Origin: Streptomyces sp. 840.1
Lineage (GTDB): Bacteria; Actinomycetota; Actinomycetes; Streptomycetales; Streptomycetaceae
DNA length: 64,000 nucleotides
Direction of reading: 5' to 3'
NCBI RefSeq assembly: GCF_003751445.1
Contig: NZ_RJUU01000001.1
Coordinates: 625,001-689,000, forward strand
Part shown: positions 15,742 through 24,524 of the stretch, one piece after another
Layout of the letters: each line of letters begins with the position of its first letter
Position numbering within the stretch: the first letter of the stretch is position 1
Program-made: the position numbers and the translations under genes
The notes under the pieces: model-generated
The model's database searches: none
Told to the model about the DNA's origin: nothing
What the model saw: the letters and a program-made list of their open reading frames with translations, nothing else

Positions 15742-17658
15742 ATGGACATCCGGACGGCAGGACGAAGGACCATCGGGGCCGTGGTGGCCGCGCTCGCCGC
15801 CACTCTGCTGCCCTGGCAGAGCGCTGCGGCCGTGGACGGACCGGGCGCCGCCCCTCCGCCCGAGGTGCTGCCCTCGCTGCGGCAGTGGCAGCCCGCCGAG
15901 GGGGAGTTCACCCTCACCGACCGGGCCAGGATCGTGCTGGACGGGGTGCGGGAGCAGCGCACCGCCGATGACGCGAAGCGGTTCGCGGGCGAGCTGAAGG
16001 GCGGCGCTGCGGTGTCCCGGGGGCGGGCACGGGCCGGCGACGTGGTGCTGCGCCAGGACGCCTCCCTGAAGGGGTCGCTGGGCACGGAGGGCTACCGGCT
16101 CGACGTCGGGGACCGGGTCACGGTCACGGCGGCGACCTCCACGGGCGTGTTCTACGGCTCACGCACCGTTCTCCAGCTGCTGAACGACGACGGCCGCGCG
16201 GCCCGGGGCTCGGCGACCGACGTGCCGGCGTACCGGGAGCGCGGGGTCGGGGTCTGCGCCTGCTACATCAACGTGTCCCTCCCCTGGTTCGAGCGGCTGA
16301 TGAAGGACATGGCCTCGCAGAAGCTCAACCAGCTCTGGATCGAGGCGAAGGTCAGGAGCGACACCGACCCGGAGTCCGCTTTCTGGGGCTACTACACCAA
16401 GCCGCAGATCCGCTCGCTGGCCGCGACGGCGAAGAAGTACCACATCGAGCTGGTGCCGGAGATCAACTCCCCCGGTCACATGGACACCTATCTGGAGAAC
16501 CACCCCGAGCTCCAGCTCAAGGACAAGGACGGCGTCGCCTCGCCGCCCCGGCTGGACATCTCGCGGCCCGAGGCGCTGACGTACTACACGTCCCTGGTGG
16601 ACGAGGCCCTGAAGGTGTGGGACACCCGTACCTGGCACATGGGCGCCGACGAGTACATGATCGGCTCCTCGTATCCGGACTACCCGCAGCTCCAGGCGGC
16701 CGCGATCGCGAAGTTCGGCGCGTCGGCCACCCCCGACGACCTCTTCGTCGACTTCATCAACCAGGTCAACGCACATGTGAAGGCCGGCGGCCGGTCACTG
16801 CGGATCTGGAACGACGGGCTGACCGGCCACAACGCCGCCGTGCCGCTGGACCGCGACATCGCCGTCGAGCACTGGCTGGGCGGCGGCGCCATCCAGCAGC
16901 CGTCCGAACTGCTGGCCGAGGGCCGTCCGGTGATGAACTCCGCCTACTCCCTCTACCTGGTGCGCGGCGGCTTCACGATGGACACGCGCAAGCTGTACGA
17001 GAGCGACTGGACGCCACTGAGCTTCGAGGGCGAGACGCTGCCGGCCACGGCGGCGAACCTGACCGGCGCGAAGATCAGCCTCTGGCCGGACAGCGCGGCC
17101 GCCGAGACCGAGAACGAGGTCGAGGTGAAGGTCTTCATGCCGCTGCGCTTCATCGCCCAGGCCACCTGGGGCGGCCCGAAGCCGAGTGACACGTACGCCG
17201 GTTTCGAGGCCCTGGCCCGGCGGATCGGTCACGCGCCCGGCTGGGCGAACACCGACCGCGCCCCGCTCCCCGACGGCACGTACCGGCTGACGTCCGGCGC
17301 GAAGGCGCTCGCGCCCGGCGCGGACTCCGGGGTGGCGCTGACCCGGGGCGCGACGGCGGGCTGGACGCTCACCGCGACCGCCGACGGGTACTACACCGTC
17401 CGCTCGGCCGGGAACGGGACGTGTCTGGACGCGGTACGGGGGAAGAAGTACCTGGGCGCCCCGCTGGAGGTGGGTGCCGAGCTGTCGCTCGGGACCTGCT
17501 CGGCGGGGGCGCGCACCCAGCGCTGGCAGCTGGACACCGGGGCCGGTGCGCTGGTCCTGCGCAACGCCGTCTCGCAGCTCCGGCTGACGGAGCGGGCCGA
17601 GGACGGCGCGGCGGTACAGACGACGGGCGGGGCGCGCCTGACAGCGAAGTCCGCCTGA
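15742..17658 (+). CDS. Secreted GH20 beta-N-acetylhexosaminidase with ricin-like C-terminus
   Basis: A 638-residue exported enzyme that removes terminal GlcNAc/GalNAc from chito-oligosaccharides or glycans. The signal peptide spans roughly residues 1-32, with an Arg pair in RTAGRRTIG that could suit Tat, ending at AAAVDG. A GH20 support domain is followed by the catalytic barrel, with the Asp-Glu pair in WHMGADEYMIGS near residue 299. The last 130 residues show a beta-trefoil ricin-like pattern with GNGTCLDAVRG and the QRW motif. There is no convincing dre upstream. A terminator follows at 17667-17697. It could feed substrate to DasABC. Confidence 0.93.
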   Translation: MDIRTAGRRTIGAVVAALAATLLPWQSAAAVDGPGAAPPPEVLPSLRQWQPAEGEFTLTDRARIVLDGVREQRTADDAKRFAGELKGGAAVSRGRARAGDVVLRQDASLKGSLGTEGYRLDVGDRVTVTAATSTGVFYGSRTVLQLLNDDGRAARGSATDVPAYRERGVGVCACYINVSLPWFERLMKDMASQKLNQLWIEAKVRSDTDPESAFWGYYTKPQIRSLAATAKKYHIELVPEINSPGHMDTYLENHPELQLKDKDGVASPPRLDISRPEALTYYTSLVDEALKVWDTRTWHMGADEYMIGSSYPDYPQLQAAAIAKFGASATPDDLFVDFINQVNAHVKAGGRSLRIWNDGLTGHNAAVPLDRDIAVEHWLGGGAIQQPSELLAEGRPVMNSAYSLYLVRGGFTMDTRKLYESDWTPLSFEGETLPATAANLTGAKISLWPDSAAAETENEVEVKVFMPLRFIAQATWGGPKPSDTYAGFEALARRIGHAPGWANTDRAPLPDGTYRLTSGAKALAPGADSGVALTRGATAGWTLTATADGYYTVRSAGNGTCLDAVRGKKYLGAPLEVGAELSLGTCSAGARTQRWQLDTGAGALVLRNAVSQLRLTERAEDGAAVQTTGGARLTAKSA

Positions 17659-17666
17659 CGCGCGAC

Positions 17667-17697
17667 TGTGGGGCCCGCCGTGACGGCGGGCCCCACA
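17667..17697. terminator. Bidirectional terminator between convergent genes
   Basis: A perfect 14-base stem (17667-17680 with 17684-17697) and a TGA loop lie between the GH20 gene and the convergent M15-type peptidase gene. Confidence 0.9.
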
Positions 17698-17710
17698 CGT
17701 GCGCCGGAGC

Positions 17711-18442
17711 TCAGATACCGCAGTTCGGCGCCGACCAGAAGTGGCTCGGGCCCTGGTTCACGTGCACGTGGTCGTTGTGGTCCGGGTACCCCGGGCCGAG
17801 GATGCCGTTGAACCCGTGGTTACGGGCCTCCTTGGCCAGCGTGCAGAAGGCGATGCCGCCGAGGTCGGCCGCGTCGCCGTACAGGTGCCGGCTGTTCGAG
17901 GCGCCACCCACCGAACTGTTGCAGGAGGTGGAGCGGAAACCGCTGTTGACGGTGATGGGGTGGTCGCCGAGCGCGTGGCGCAGCGCCTCCAGTTTCCACA
18001 TGGTGCTGAGCGCGTTGGCCTTCGCCGTTCCCGCCGCGACCGCGCCTCCGGCCCAGGTGCTGTTGCACTTGTTGAGTTCGGCGTAGGTGAAGTGGACGGG
18101 CGTGCAGTCGTTGTCCTGGAGGGCGTAGAGCTTGGCCTGGGTGGCCGGGCCCGCGACGCCGTCGGCGGCCAGCCCGTAGGCGGCCTGGAAGCGCTTGACG
18201 GCGGCCGTGGTGGCCGGTCCGTAGGAGCCGTCGACGGCGAGTACGGAGTTGTACCCGGGGTATCCGGCGACCCTGATCTGGAGCTGGACGACATCGTTGC
18301 CGGTGGCGCCCGGCGAGAGGGTCCGGGTCCAGGTGTAGCAGCCGTCGGCCTGGGCGGTGCCGGCCGTGACCACGGCCCCGCCCAGCGCGAAAGCCATGGT
18401 CATGACAAGGCCGAGCAGAAGTCTCGCGGAACGTCTGAGCAT
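17711..18442 (-). CDS. Secreted peptidoglycan-binding M15-type carboxypeptidase
   Basis: A 243-residue exported protein. The signal peptide (residues 1-32) ends at AGTAQA. A peptidoglycan-binding domain type 1 follows (VLAVDGSYGPATTAAVKRFQ), then an M15-like zinc D-Ala-D-Ala carboxypeptidase domain with SGFRS, SRHLYGDAADLG (His and Asp ligands) and DHVHV (third His). It probably acts on cell-wall peptides outside the membrane. The Cys residues in the mature region could form disulfides. The ATG at 18442 is preceded by GGGAG. It is convergent with the GH20 gene. Confidence 0.9.
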   Translation of the reverse strand: MLRRSARLLLGLVMTMAFALGGAVVTAGTAQADGCYTWTRTLSPGATGNDVVQLQIRVAGYPGYNSVLAVDGSYGPATTAAVKRFQAAYGLAADGVAGPATQAKLYALQDNDCTPVHFTYAELNKCNSTWAGGAVAAGTAKANALSTMWKLEALRHALGDHPITVNSGFRSTSCNSSVGGASNSRHLYGDAADLGGIAFCTLAKEARNHGFNGILGPGYPDHNDHVHVNQGPSHFWSAPNCGI

Positions 18443-18546
18443 GGGGGCTCCCTACCACGACGAAGGTGTGAGCAGAGAGACTGTCGGACGAGTCGACGCG
18501 CGTCAACTACGCCCAGGAGAAGGCTGGTTGACGGGCGGGAGACAGT

Positions 18547-18584
18547 GCGGAGCCCTGCCCCGGCGTACCGGAACAGGGCTCCGC
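18547..18584. terminator. Hairpin terminator after def
   Basis: GCGGAGCCCTG (18547-18557) pairs perfectly with CAGGGCTCCGC (18574-18584), starting 20 bases beyond the def stop on the minus strand. Confidence 0.8.
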
Positions 18585-18603
18585 GAGGCTGCGCGCGCCG
18601 GTG

Positions 18604-19251
18604 TCAGTCGTTCGGCACGATCTCGTAGCGCGGGGTGTTCTCCTCCATCTGCCGGAGCGCGTCCTTGCGGTCGCGCTTGGAGAGCCGGTCGATGTACAGG
18701 TACCCGTACAGGTGGTCCGTCTCGTGCTGGAGGCAGCGGGCGAAGTAGCCGTTGCCCCGCACCTTGACCGGATTGCCCTTCGCGTCCTGTCCGCGCACCA
18801 CCGCGTAGTCCGGGCGGGCCAGCGAGGCGTACGCCGTCGGGACCGAGAGGCAGCCCTCGTTGGAGTCGTCCAGGACGCGCTCCTCGGGCGCCAGCTCTTC
18901 CAGCACCGGGTTGCAGATGACGCCGGTGTGCCGCACGCCGTCGTCGTCCGGGCAGTCGTAGACGAAGACCTTGAGGTCGACGCCGATCTGGTTGGCGGCC
19001 AGGCCCACGCCCTCCGCCGTCCGCTGGCTGGCGAACATGTCGTCGATCAGCGTGGCCAGCTTCTCGTCGAACGCGGTGACGTCCTTGCACTCCTTGTGCA
19101 GGACCGGGTTGCCCACCACCGTGATCGGGCGCGAGGTGCCGCGCTCGCGGTAGGCCGCCTCACGCGCCTCGCAGTCCTCGGTGTCGACGAGGAAGCCCTC
19201 GTCGTCGACGCCGTCGACGCTGATCTGCTCGTCCGTCTGGTGCTGCGCCAT
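18604..19251 (-). CDS. def: Peptide deformylase
   Basis: Removes the formyl group from nascent proteins at the ribosome. All three signature motifs are present: [18 protein letters not shown] (Cys metal ligand) and [10 protein letters not shown] (the HExxH with two His ligands and catalytic Glu). The 215 residues exceed the usual 170-190 because of an acidic N-terminal extension of about 45 residues ([20 protein letters not shown]). The ATG at 19251 has no strong Shine-Dalgarno. It is monocistronic, followed by a terminator, with the TPR-like gene upstream on the same strand. Confidence 0.96.
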   Translation of the reverse strand: MAQHQTDEQISVDGVDDEGFLVDTEDCEAREAAYRERGTSRPITVVGNPVLHKECKDVTAFDEKLATLIDDMFASQRTAEGVGLAANQIGVDLKVFVYDCPDDDGVRHTGVICNPVLEELAPEERVLDDSNEGCLSVPTAYASLARPDYAVVRGQDAKGNPVKVRGNGYFARCLQHETDHLYGYLYIDRLSKRDRKDALRQMEENTPRYEIVPND

Positions 19252-19357
19252 GTCCGCCGTACGCCTTCCTCACAACGTGAAACCCGGGATCCGCGGCTCG
19301 CGAGGACCCGGGCACCCGAACACCGGAATCGGTGCGCACACAGCCTACGGGTAGCGG

Positions 19358-20350
19358 TCAGCAGACCTCTTCCAGATCCCGCCACTCGCGGCTGTCCGGA
19401 CTGTCCGCGACCCATCCGTCCAGCAGTCCGCGCACCAGCCCCGCGGGCGCCGCGAGCCCGCACTCACGCTCCGGCACCCACAGCTCACCCGCGGTGCGGT
19501 GGCCCAGCGGGCCGGGGTGGCCCGGCTCACTGTGGTCGTGCGGGTCCAGGTGCTCGCCGTCACCCTCGTCGCTCTCCATCCGGCTCTCCGAGCAGGCCCG
19601 GCAGAGCAGCCGGACGGACGAGGACCAGTCCTCGGCGGCGAAACCGGCGTCGGAGGCCAGCTGCTCCAGGGCGTCCCGGTCCGCCTCGGTGGCGGCTTCG
19701 AGGAGCACCACCCAGGTCGGCACAGGGGACGGCGCCCACAGCTCGATCTCGTCGAACACGGGATAGGAGGGCCCGGCCGCGGTGATCCGTTCACCGTTCG
19801 GCACCCCGTCGTGCAGCACGACCTCGCCCCAGCGCCGCCCGGAGGACGGCAGCGGGATCGACAGCACTTCCATCCGCGCCGGGTCCAGCCTGCGGCCCCA
19901 CACGACCTCGGCCTCGCCCTCCGGCGACAGCCTCACGGCTGCGCTGCCCAGGTCCAGGCCGACCGGCTCACTGTGGGAGGCGGGGGTCTGCTGCCCGCCT
20001 CCGGGCACCCTCAGCCCGTACGCCTGCCAGGCCCGGCGCGCCAGCGGCCAGTCCTGCAGCGCGGTGGCCGCGATCCCGACGTTCCACCAGTCGGGAGCGC
20101 CGGATTCCTTGTCGAGCAGCGCCACGGCGCGCAGCCCGGCGGCCCGCGCCTGCTCCCAGTCATGCCGGAACTTGTGCAGCAGCGCCAGGTTGAACCATGA
20201 CTCGGAGAGCCAGGGCTCCAGGTCCGCCGCACGCGTCAGCAGTGCGCCCGCGTCCTCGTACCGGCCGTCGCCGATCAGCGTGAACGCGCGGTCCGTGGCC
20301 TGCCGCCAAGAGGCGGAGGGCCGATGCCGTACCTTCCCGAAGATCCTCAC
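19358..20350 (-). CDS. TPR-like cytoplasmic protein, unknown function
   Basis: About 330 residues. The N-terminal 110 residues show tetratricopeptide-type helices (GDGRYEDAGALLTRAADLEP, SWFNLALLHKFRHDWEQARA), expected to mediate protein contacts. The rest is an unrecognised acidic domain with a Cys-containing stretch (SSSVRLLCRACSES) and a His/Asp-rich segment (GEHLDPHDHSEPGH) that could bind metal. The GTG at 20350 (VRIFGKVRHRPSASW) with GGCGGGAA upstream fits conserved homologues I recall; upstream in-frame starts lack support. Function cannot be assigned. Confidence 0.8.
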   Translation of the reverse strand: MRIFGKVRHRPSASWRQATDRAFTLIGDGRYEDAGALLTRAADLEPWLSESWFNLALLHKFRHDWEQARAAGLRAVALLDKESGAPDWWNVGIAATALQDWPLARRAWQAYGLRVPGGGQQTPASHSEPVGLDLGSAAVRLSPEGEAEVVWGRRLDPARMEVLSIPLPSSGRRWGEVVLHDGVPNGERITAAGPSYPVFDEIELWAPSPVPTWVVLLEAATEADRDALEQLASDAGFAAEDWSSSVRLLCRACSESRMESDEGDGEHLDPHDHSEPGHPGPLGHRTAGELWVPERECGLAAPAGLVRGLLDGWVADSPDSREWRDLEEVC

Positions 20351-20441
20351 GATTCCCGCCTGTCCCGACTGGACACCCTCGTTTTCCGCTCTCCTTCGCA
20401 TCCAACCATGCCTGGCCGGACGCCCGCTCATTACCCATGGG

Positions 20442-21749
20442 TTACCCAGGCGGGACGGGGGTCAGACCGCCCCTGGCCAGAACCCGGGCAAGCGATTCCA
20501 CGACCTGGGGCTGGTAGTCGTGGCCGGTCCCGAGCCTGAGCCGTTCCAGCGCGCCGAGCGGCCCGCCGGCGCTGTCCCCGCACAGGTCGTCGTACGCGTT
20601 GACCGCCCTGACGATCCTGGCGGACAGCGGCTGCTCGCGGAAGGGGTCAGCCTGCTGCTCCACGACGACGGCGACCCTCGCGTCCACCCCGGTCTGGCGG
20701 ACCACGGCCCCACCGAGCAGCGCGATCCGGCGCTGCTCGGCGGCCGGCAGGGTGGCGGTGGCCCCCTCCGGGACCGGGTCGACCAGCGAGAGCTGCCCGA
20801 TGTCGTGCATCAGGGCCGCGTACTCCAGGACCGTGAGATCGGGCCCGGAGAGTCCCAGCTCACGGCCGACGGCCGTGCAGAGCGCCGCCACCCTGCGGGC
20901 GTGGCCGTGCGGGGTGTACCCGGCGATCTCGGTGGAGCGGGCCAGCGAGGCGATGGTCTGCCGGTAGGTGGTGCGCACGGCGGCGTAGCGGCGGAACGAG
21001 AGCTGGGTGAGCAGCAGCGGTACGCACAGGACGGGCAGCGCCCACAGCCCGGCCGCGGCGACCCCGAGCGCCATCACCGCGCCGGTCGCGCAGACCGCAG
21101 ATCCGATGCCGATCAGGGCCCGCAGCTCGTCGCGGAGCAGCGGGCCGTACGGGACGGTGGTGCCGGCCCGCAGCACCAGGGCGCCCAGGACGGCGTCGCA
21201 CAGCGCGGTGAGGCCGAGCAGCAGGAGCAGGAAGGCCGCGTAGTACGGGCCGTCACCGAACCAGGTCTCGGACCGGCCGGAGTTGTAGAGCGGCTGGAAG
21301 CACACGGCCGCGAAGCCCACGGTCAGGATGCGGCGTGCCACCTGGTCCGGTCCGGGCCCGCTGCCGCGTGCGACATGGGGCACGGAGGCGACGAGCTGGG
21401 CCGCGACGAGCACGGCGATCACCTGGAGGGCGCCCTGGCCGGTGGGCTCCCCGCCGCTGCGCCCGAGCAGGGCGTACGCGAGGGCTCCGGCGGCGCCGAG
21501 CGGCGCGGGCTCCCGCTCCCCGGGCAGGGCGCCCCAGCGGGCCAGCTCACCGATGGCGATGAGCACCCCGAAGGCGAGGGCGTGGCCCGGGTCGTGGATC
21601 CCGTGCCAGAGGGTGTGCCCGAGCGCGGCGGCGGTGAGCGCGAGAGCGGCGCCGCGCACGACCGGGGTGACGGGTGCCGGCCGGACCCGCTGCGCCCTCA
21701 CCGCCGCCGGCCCGGCCGTCGGGAGGCCGGCGGGGGCGGCACGCCGCAT
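20442..21749 (-). CDS. Membrane protein with degenerate HD-GYP domain
   Basis: About 435 residues: six or more hydrophobic segments, then an HD-type domain with HARRVAALCTAVGRELGLSG and the HD pair in YAALMHDIGQLSLVDP. The GYP part of HD-GYP phosphodiesterases (HHERWDGxGYP) is missing; VVEQQADPFREQPLSARI stands in its place. It may therefore be a catalytically impaired sensor rather than a c-di-GMP phosphodiesterase. The start is uncertain: the ATG at 21749 gives a 52-base overlap with the upstream HD-GYP gene, and longer readings are less likely. It is paired with the intact paralogue upstream. Confidence 0.8.
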   Translation of the reverse strand: MRRAAPAGLPTAGPAAVRAQRVRPAPVTPVVRGAALALTAAALGHTLWHGIHDPGHALAFGVLIAIGELARWGALPGEREPAPLGAAGALAYALLGRSGGEPTGQGALQVIAVLVAAQLVASVPHVARGSGPGPDQVARRILTVGFAAVCFQPLYNSGRSETWFGDGPYYAAFLLLLLGLTALCDAVLGALVLRAGTTVPYGPLLRDELRALIGIGSAVCATGAVMALGVAAAGLWALPVLCVPLLLTQLSFRRYAAVRTTYRQTIASLARSTEIAGYTPHGHARRVAALCTAVGRELGLSGPDLTVLEYAALMHDIGQLSLVDPVPEGATATLPAAEQRRIALLGGAVVRQTGVDARVAVVVEQQADPFREQPLSARIVRAVNAYDDLCGDSAGGPLGALERLRLGTGHDYQPQVVESLARVLARGGLTPVPPG

Positions 21750-23173
21750 CCGGCCCCGCCGTCCGCCGGATCCGGCGAAGGGCCGGGACCGAGCCCGTCC
21801 GGCGGCTGCGGACGAGCCGGCTCCCGGGCGGCGCCCGAGCCCCCGCCCGGCTCCCCGGCACGTGCTCCCGGCACCTCCGCCCCCGTCACGGCGGACGACA
21901 CCCACCCGTGCCGTTCCAGGCCGCGCGCCAGCGCCCGCACCATCTGCGGATCGAACTGGGTGCCGGCGCACCGCCTGAGCTCCTCCACGGCGGCCGGCAC
22001 CGGGCGCCCCGGCCGGTAGGACCTGGTCGAGGTCATCGCGTCGAAGGCGTCGGCCACGGCGACCACCCGGGCGAACTCGGGGATCTCACGGCCGGTGAGC
22101 CCGTACGGGTAGCCGCTGCCGTCGAGCCGTTCGTGGTGGTGCAGGATCGCGGCCCGTGCCTCACCGAGGAATCCGATGCCGCGCACGATCTCGTGCCCGT
22201 ACTCCGGGTGCAGCTCGATCACCCGGCGCTCGTCCGGGGTCAGCGGCCCGTCCTTGCGCAGCACCCGGGTCGGCACGCCGAGCTTGCCGACGTCGTGCAG
22301 GATGCCGGCGAACCGGAGCACTTCGACGCGGTCCCGCGCCATGCCCAGCTCATCGGCGATCAGCACGGAGGCGCGCCCCACGCGCTCGCTGTGGCCCCGG
22401 GTGTAGGTGTCCTTGATGTCGACGGCCTGCACCAGGGCCCTGATGGTGGCGCGGTGCGCGGCGTGCTCGCGGTGGTACTGGGCGAAGACCCAGCAGGAGA
22501 TGTACATCGGCAGCAGGACGAAGAGCGCGGCCAGCGGCCCGTACGAGCTGTTCCACAGGACCGCCATCATCAGTCCGGCGAGGCCGTGCACGAGGTGCGG
22601 GCCGAGCGAGCGGGGCAGCAGCCCGCTCCAGGCGCGCCGCAGCGGCAGCTGTTCGGCCGCGGCCAGGATCGAGCCGTCGAGCGCGCTCAGCACCAGGCTG
22701 AAGGCGAGGGCGGCCGCGCAGGCGGGCAGCAGCGCGTACGGGAGGTCGGGCAGCCGTCCGGCGCCGGATCCGCCGAGTGCGGCGGGCCCGCCGAGCAGGG
22801 CGTGGACCTGGGAGGCCGCCCAGACGGTGAGGGCGAGCTGGGCCGCCCGCCAGATACGGCGGGCGGCGGCCGGGGGGCTGTCCACCCGCCCGGCGAACGA
22901 GCCGGGTATCGCGACCAGCGCCGCCGCTCCCGGCGGCAGCAGGAAGGCGGCGGCGAGGAGCAGCGGGAAGAACGATCCGGCGCTGACCGGCACGGAGCTG
23001 CCGAAGAAGCGGCAGCGGCCGGGAAGTTCACAGAGCAGGCAGAGCCCGGCGAGCAGTGCGAGGGTGGTCCACGGGGTGCCCGCGCCGGGGCGCAGCGCGG
23101 GCAGCACGCAGAGGGTGGCGCAGAGCGCGACGGCCAGGATGTACGCCCGCGCCGCGCCGCGTGTGGCTCTCAC
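21698..23173 (-). CDS. Membrane HD-GYP domain protein (probable c-di-GMP phosphodiesterase)
   Basis: A 491-residue protein with about eight N-terminal membrane spans, then a full HD-GYP domain: GHSERVGRASVLIADELGMA, the HD pair in ILHDVGKLGVPTRVL, and HHERLDGSGYPYGL. The family hydrolyses cyclic di-GMP or related dinucleotides. The C-terminal 70 residues are Pro/Gly/Ala-rich and disordered. The GTG at 23173 starts 104 bases after the rsrA stop. It overlaps the following degenerate paralogue, so the two are probably translated together. The physiological signal is unknown. Confidence 0.9.
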   Translation of the reverse strand: MRATRGAARAYILAVALCATLCVLPALRPGAGTPWTTLALLAGLCLLCELPGRCRFFGSSVPVSAGSFFPLLLAAAFLLPPGAAALVAIPGSFAGRVDSPPAAARRIWRAAQLALTVWAASQVHALLGGPAALGGSGAGRLPDLPYALLPACAAALAFSLVLSALDGSILAAAEQLPLRRAWSGLLPRSLGPHLVHGLAGLMMAVLWNSSYGPLAALFVLLPMYISCWVFAQYHREHAAHRATIRALVQAVDIKDTYTRGHSERVGRASVLIADELGMARDRVEVLRFAGILHDVGKLGVPTRVLRKDGPLTPDERRVIELHPEYGHEIVRGIGFLGEARAAILHHHERLDGSGYPYGLTGREIPEFARVVAVADAFDAMTSTRSYRPGRPVPAAVEELRRCAGTQFDPQMVRALARGLERHGWVSSAVTGAEVPGARAGEPGGGSGAAREPARPQPPDGLGPGPSPDPADGGAGCGVPPPPASRRPGRRR

Positions 23174-23277
23174 CCGTTCCGCCCGCCCCCAGCATCGCCA
23201 AATGGAGGCGCCAGGCTAGCGAGTTGGGTGGCCGGGCTCGGTGCCGACGGCCAGGATTAGCACGTTCGGGTGATGCG

Positions 23278-23598
23278 TCAGTCCTTGGCGGCGGCCGGCA
23301 GCTCGCTGTCGGAGACCGTCACGTCCTGCTCGGGCACGGCCTGGCCGGAGCGGATCAGGTCGATCCGCCCCATCACCTTGGAGCGCAGGTCGGTCGGCAC
23401 GTCGTCCTGACCGCAGCAGCGCTTCACCAGCTTCTTCACGGCCTGCTCGAGGCCGTACTTCTCCAGGCAGGGCGAGCACTCGCCGAAATGCGTCTCGAAC
23501 TTGGTGCAGTCGCTGTCGGGCATCTCCCGGTCGAGGAACTCGTAGAGGTGGTCAAGGACCTCCGAGCAATCCGTCTCGTGCGGCTCTCCGCAGCTCAT
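23278..23598 (-). CDS. rsrA: Zinc anti-sigma factor RsrA
   Basis: A 106-residue redox-sensing ZAS-family anti-sigma factor that holds SigR inactive until disulfide stress oxidises it and expels zinc (established for RsrA). The His-Cys-Cys motif is clear in THFGECSPC near residues 37-45, with further Cys residues at the N-terminus ([11 protein letters not shown]) and in KRCCGQDD. The ATG overlaps the sigR stop as ATGA, giving stoichiometric coupled synthesis. Confidence 0.97.
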   Translation of the reverse strand: MSCGEPHETDCSEVLDHLYEFLDREMPDSDCTKFETHFGECSPCLEKYGLEQAVKKLVKRCCGQDDVPTDLRSKVMGRIDLIRSGQAVPEQDVTVSDSELPAAAKD

Positions 23599-24437
23599 GA
23601 GCCCGAGCCTTTCCGATCGTCCGACTCACCGGCGCCCGCCGGGACGAGCCCGCGGTCACGGGCGTAGTCCTCCAGCATGCCGCGCAGTTGACGGCGGCCC
23701 CGGTGCAGTCGGGACATCACCGTACCGATGGGAGTCCCCATGATGTCCGCGATCTCCTTGTAGGCAAAGCCCTCGACATCGGCAAGATAGACCGCGATGC
23801 GGAACTCTTCGGGGATCGCCTGCAGCGCAGACTTCACATCGGAGTCGGGCAGGTGGTCGAGTGCCTGGGACTCGGCGGAGCGCAGACCGGTCGACATGTG
23901 CGACTCGGCACGCGCCAGCTGCCAGTCCTCGATCTCCTCGGCCGCACTGCGCTGGGGTTCGCGCTGCTTCTTGCGGTACGAGTTGATGAACGTGTTGGTG
24001 AGGATGCGGTACATCCACGCCTTGAGGTTGGTGCCCTCACGGAACTGGTGGAAGGAGCCGTACGCCTTGGCATACGTCTCCTGGACCAGATCCTCGGCAT
24101 CCGCGGGGTTGCGCGTCATGCGCAGCGCGGCCGAGTACATCTGGTCGAGGAAACCGAGGGCATCGCGCTCGAAGCGCGCGTTGCGCTCGGCGGTCGTCTC
24201 CTGCGGGCGGCCGTCGTCGGTCCCTGTGTCGGTCCCAGTGACCGGACCCACCTCCTCCAACGCTGTGGCGGAACCGAAACCGGACCCGCTCGAATCGGAG
24301 AATAGTCGACCTTGGTCGAGCGCGGGCTGTCGATCCGATCCGCTCAGTGCCCGCTCGGGAGTGGTCCTGGCCGCATGCAGCACCGTCCACTCCAGGTCAG
24401 CGGCGTTCGAGCGACGCGGGCAGATGGTCGAACCCAT
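23595..24437 (-). CDS. sigR: ECF sigma factor SigR (long and short forms)
   Basis: Sigma factor for the thiol-oxidative stress regulon, antagonised by RsrA. Region 2 carries [20 protein letters not shown] and [14 protein letters not shown]; region 4 carries [20 protein letters not shown] and [13 protein letters not shown]. Two starts are supported: GTG at 24251 after GGAGGAG gives the normal 218-residue SigR (23595-24251), and the upstream in-frame ATG at 24437 gives a 280-residue form matching the unstable SigR' described in S. coelicolor. A SigR-type promoter (24488-24514) would produce a transcript containing the long start. The interval drawn covers the long form. Confidence 0.96.
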   Translation of the reverse strand: MGSTICPRRSNAADLEWTVLHAARTTPERALSGSDRQPALDQGRLFSDSSGSGFGSATALEEVGPVTGTDTGTDDGRPQETTAERNARFERDALGFLDQMYSAALRMTRNPADAEDLVQETYAKAYGSFHQFREGTNLKAWMYRILTNTFINSYRKKQREPQRSAAEEIEDWQLARAESHMSTGLRSAESQALDHLPDSDVKSALQAIPEEFRIAVYLADVEGFAYKEIADIMGTPIGTVMSRLHRGRRQLRGMLEDYARDRGLVPAGAGESDDRKGSGS

Positions 24438-24487
24438 GCGACGGACTCCCTCTCCACATACGACGTTGGTGTACCGACACACGGCAC

Positions 24488-24514
24488 AACAGTGGCCCCC
24501 CGCCCAACATTCCC
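24488..24514 (-). promoter_or_regulatory. SigR-dependent promoter of sigR-rsrA
   Basis: On the minus strand GGGAAT (24514-24509), an 18-base spacer and GTT (24490-24488) match the known SigR consensus GGAAT-N18/19-GTT exactly. Transcription would begin about 40 bases before the long-form ATG at 24437. Confidence 0.93.
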
Positions 24515-24524
24515 GGCTGCCGCG

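Noticed and set aside
18443..18546. A SigR promoter or other known operator upstream of the M15-type peptidase
   Set aside because: No GGAAT-N18/19-GTT pattern in the correct orientation; nothing recognised in this interval.
19252..19357. A SigR promoter before peptide deformylase
   Set aside because: The GGAAT at 19323 is on the wrong strand and has no GTT at 18-19 bases.
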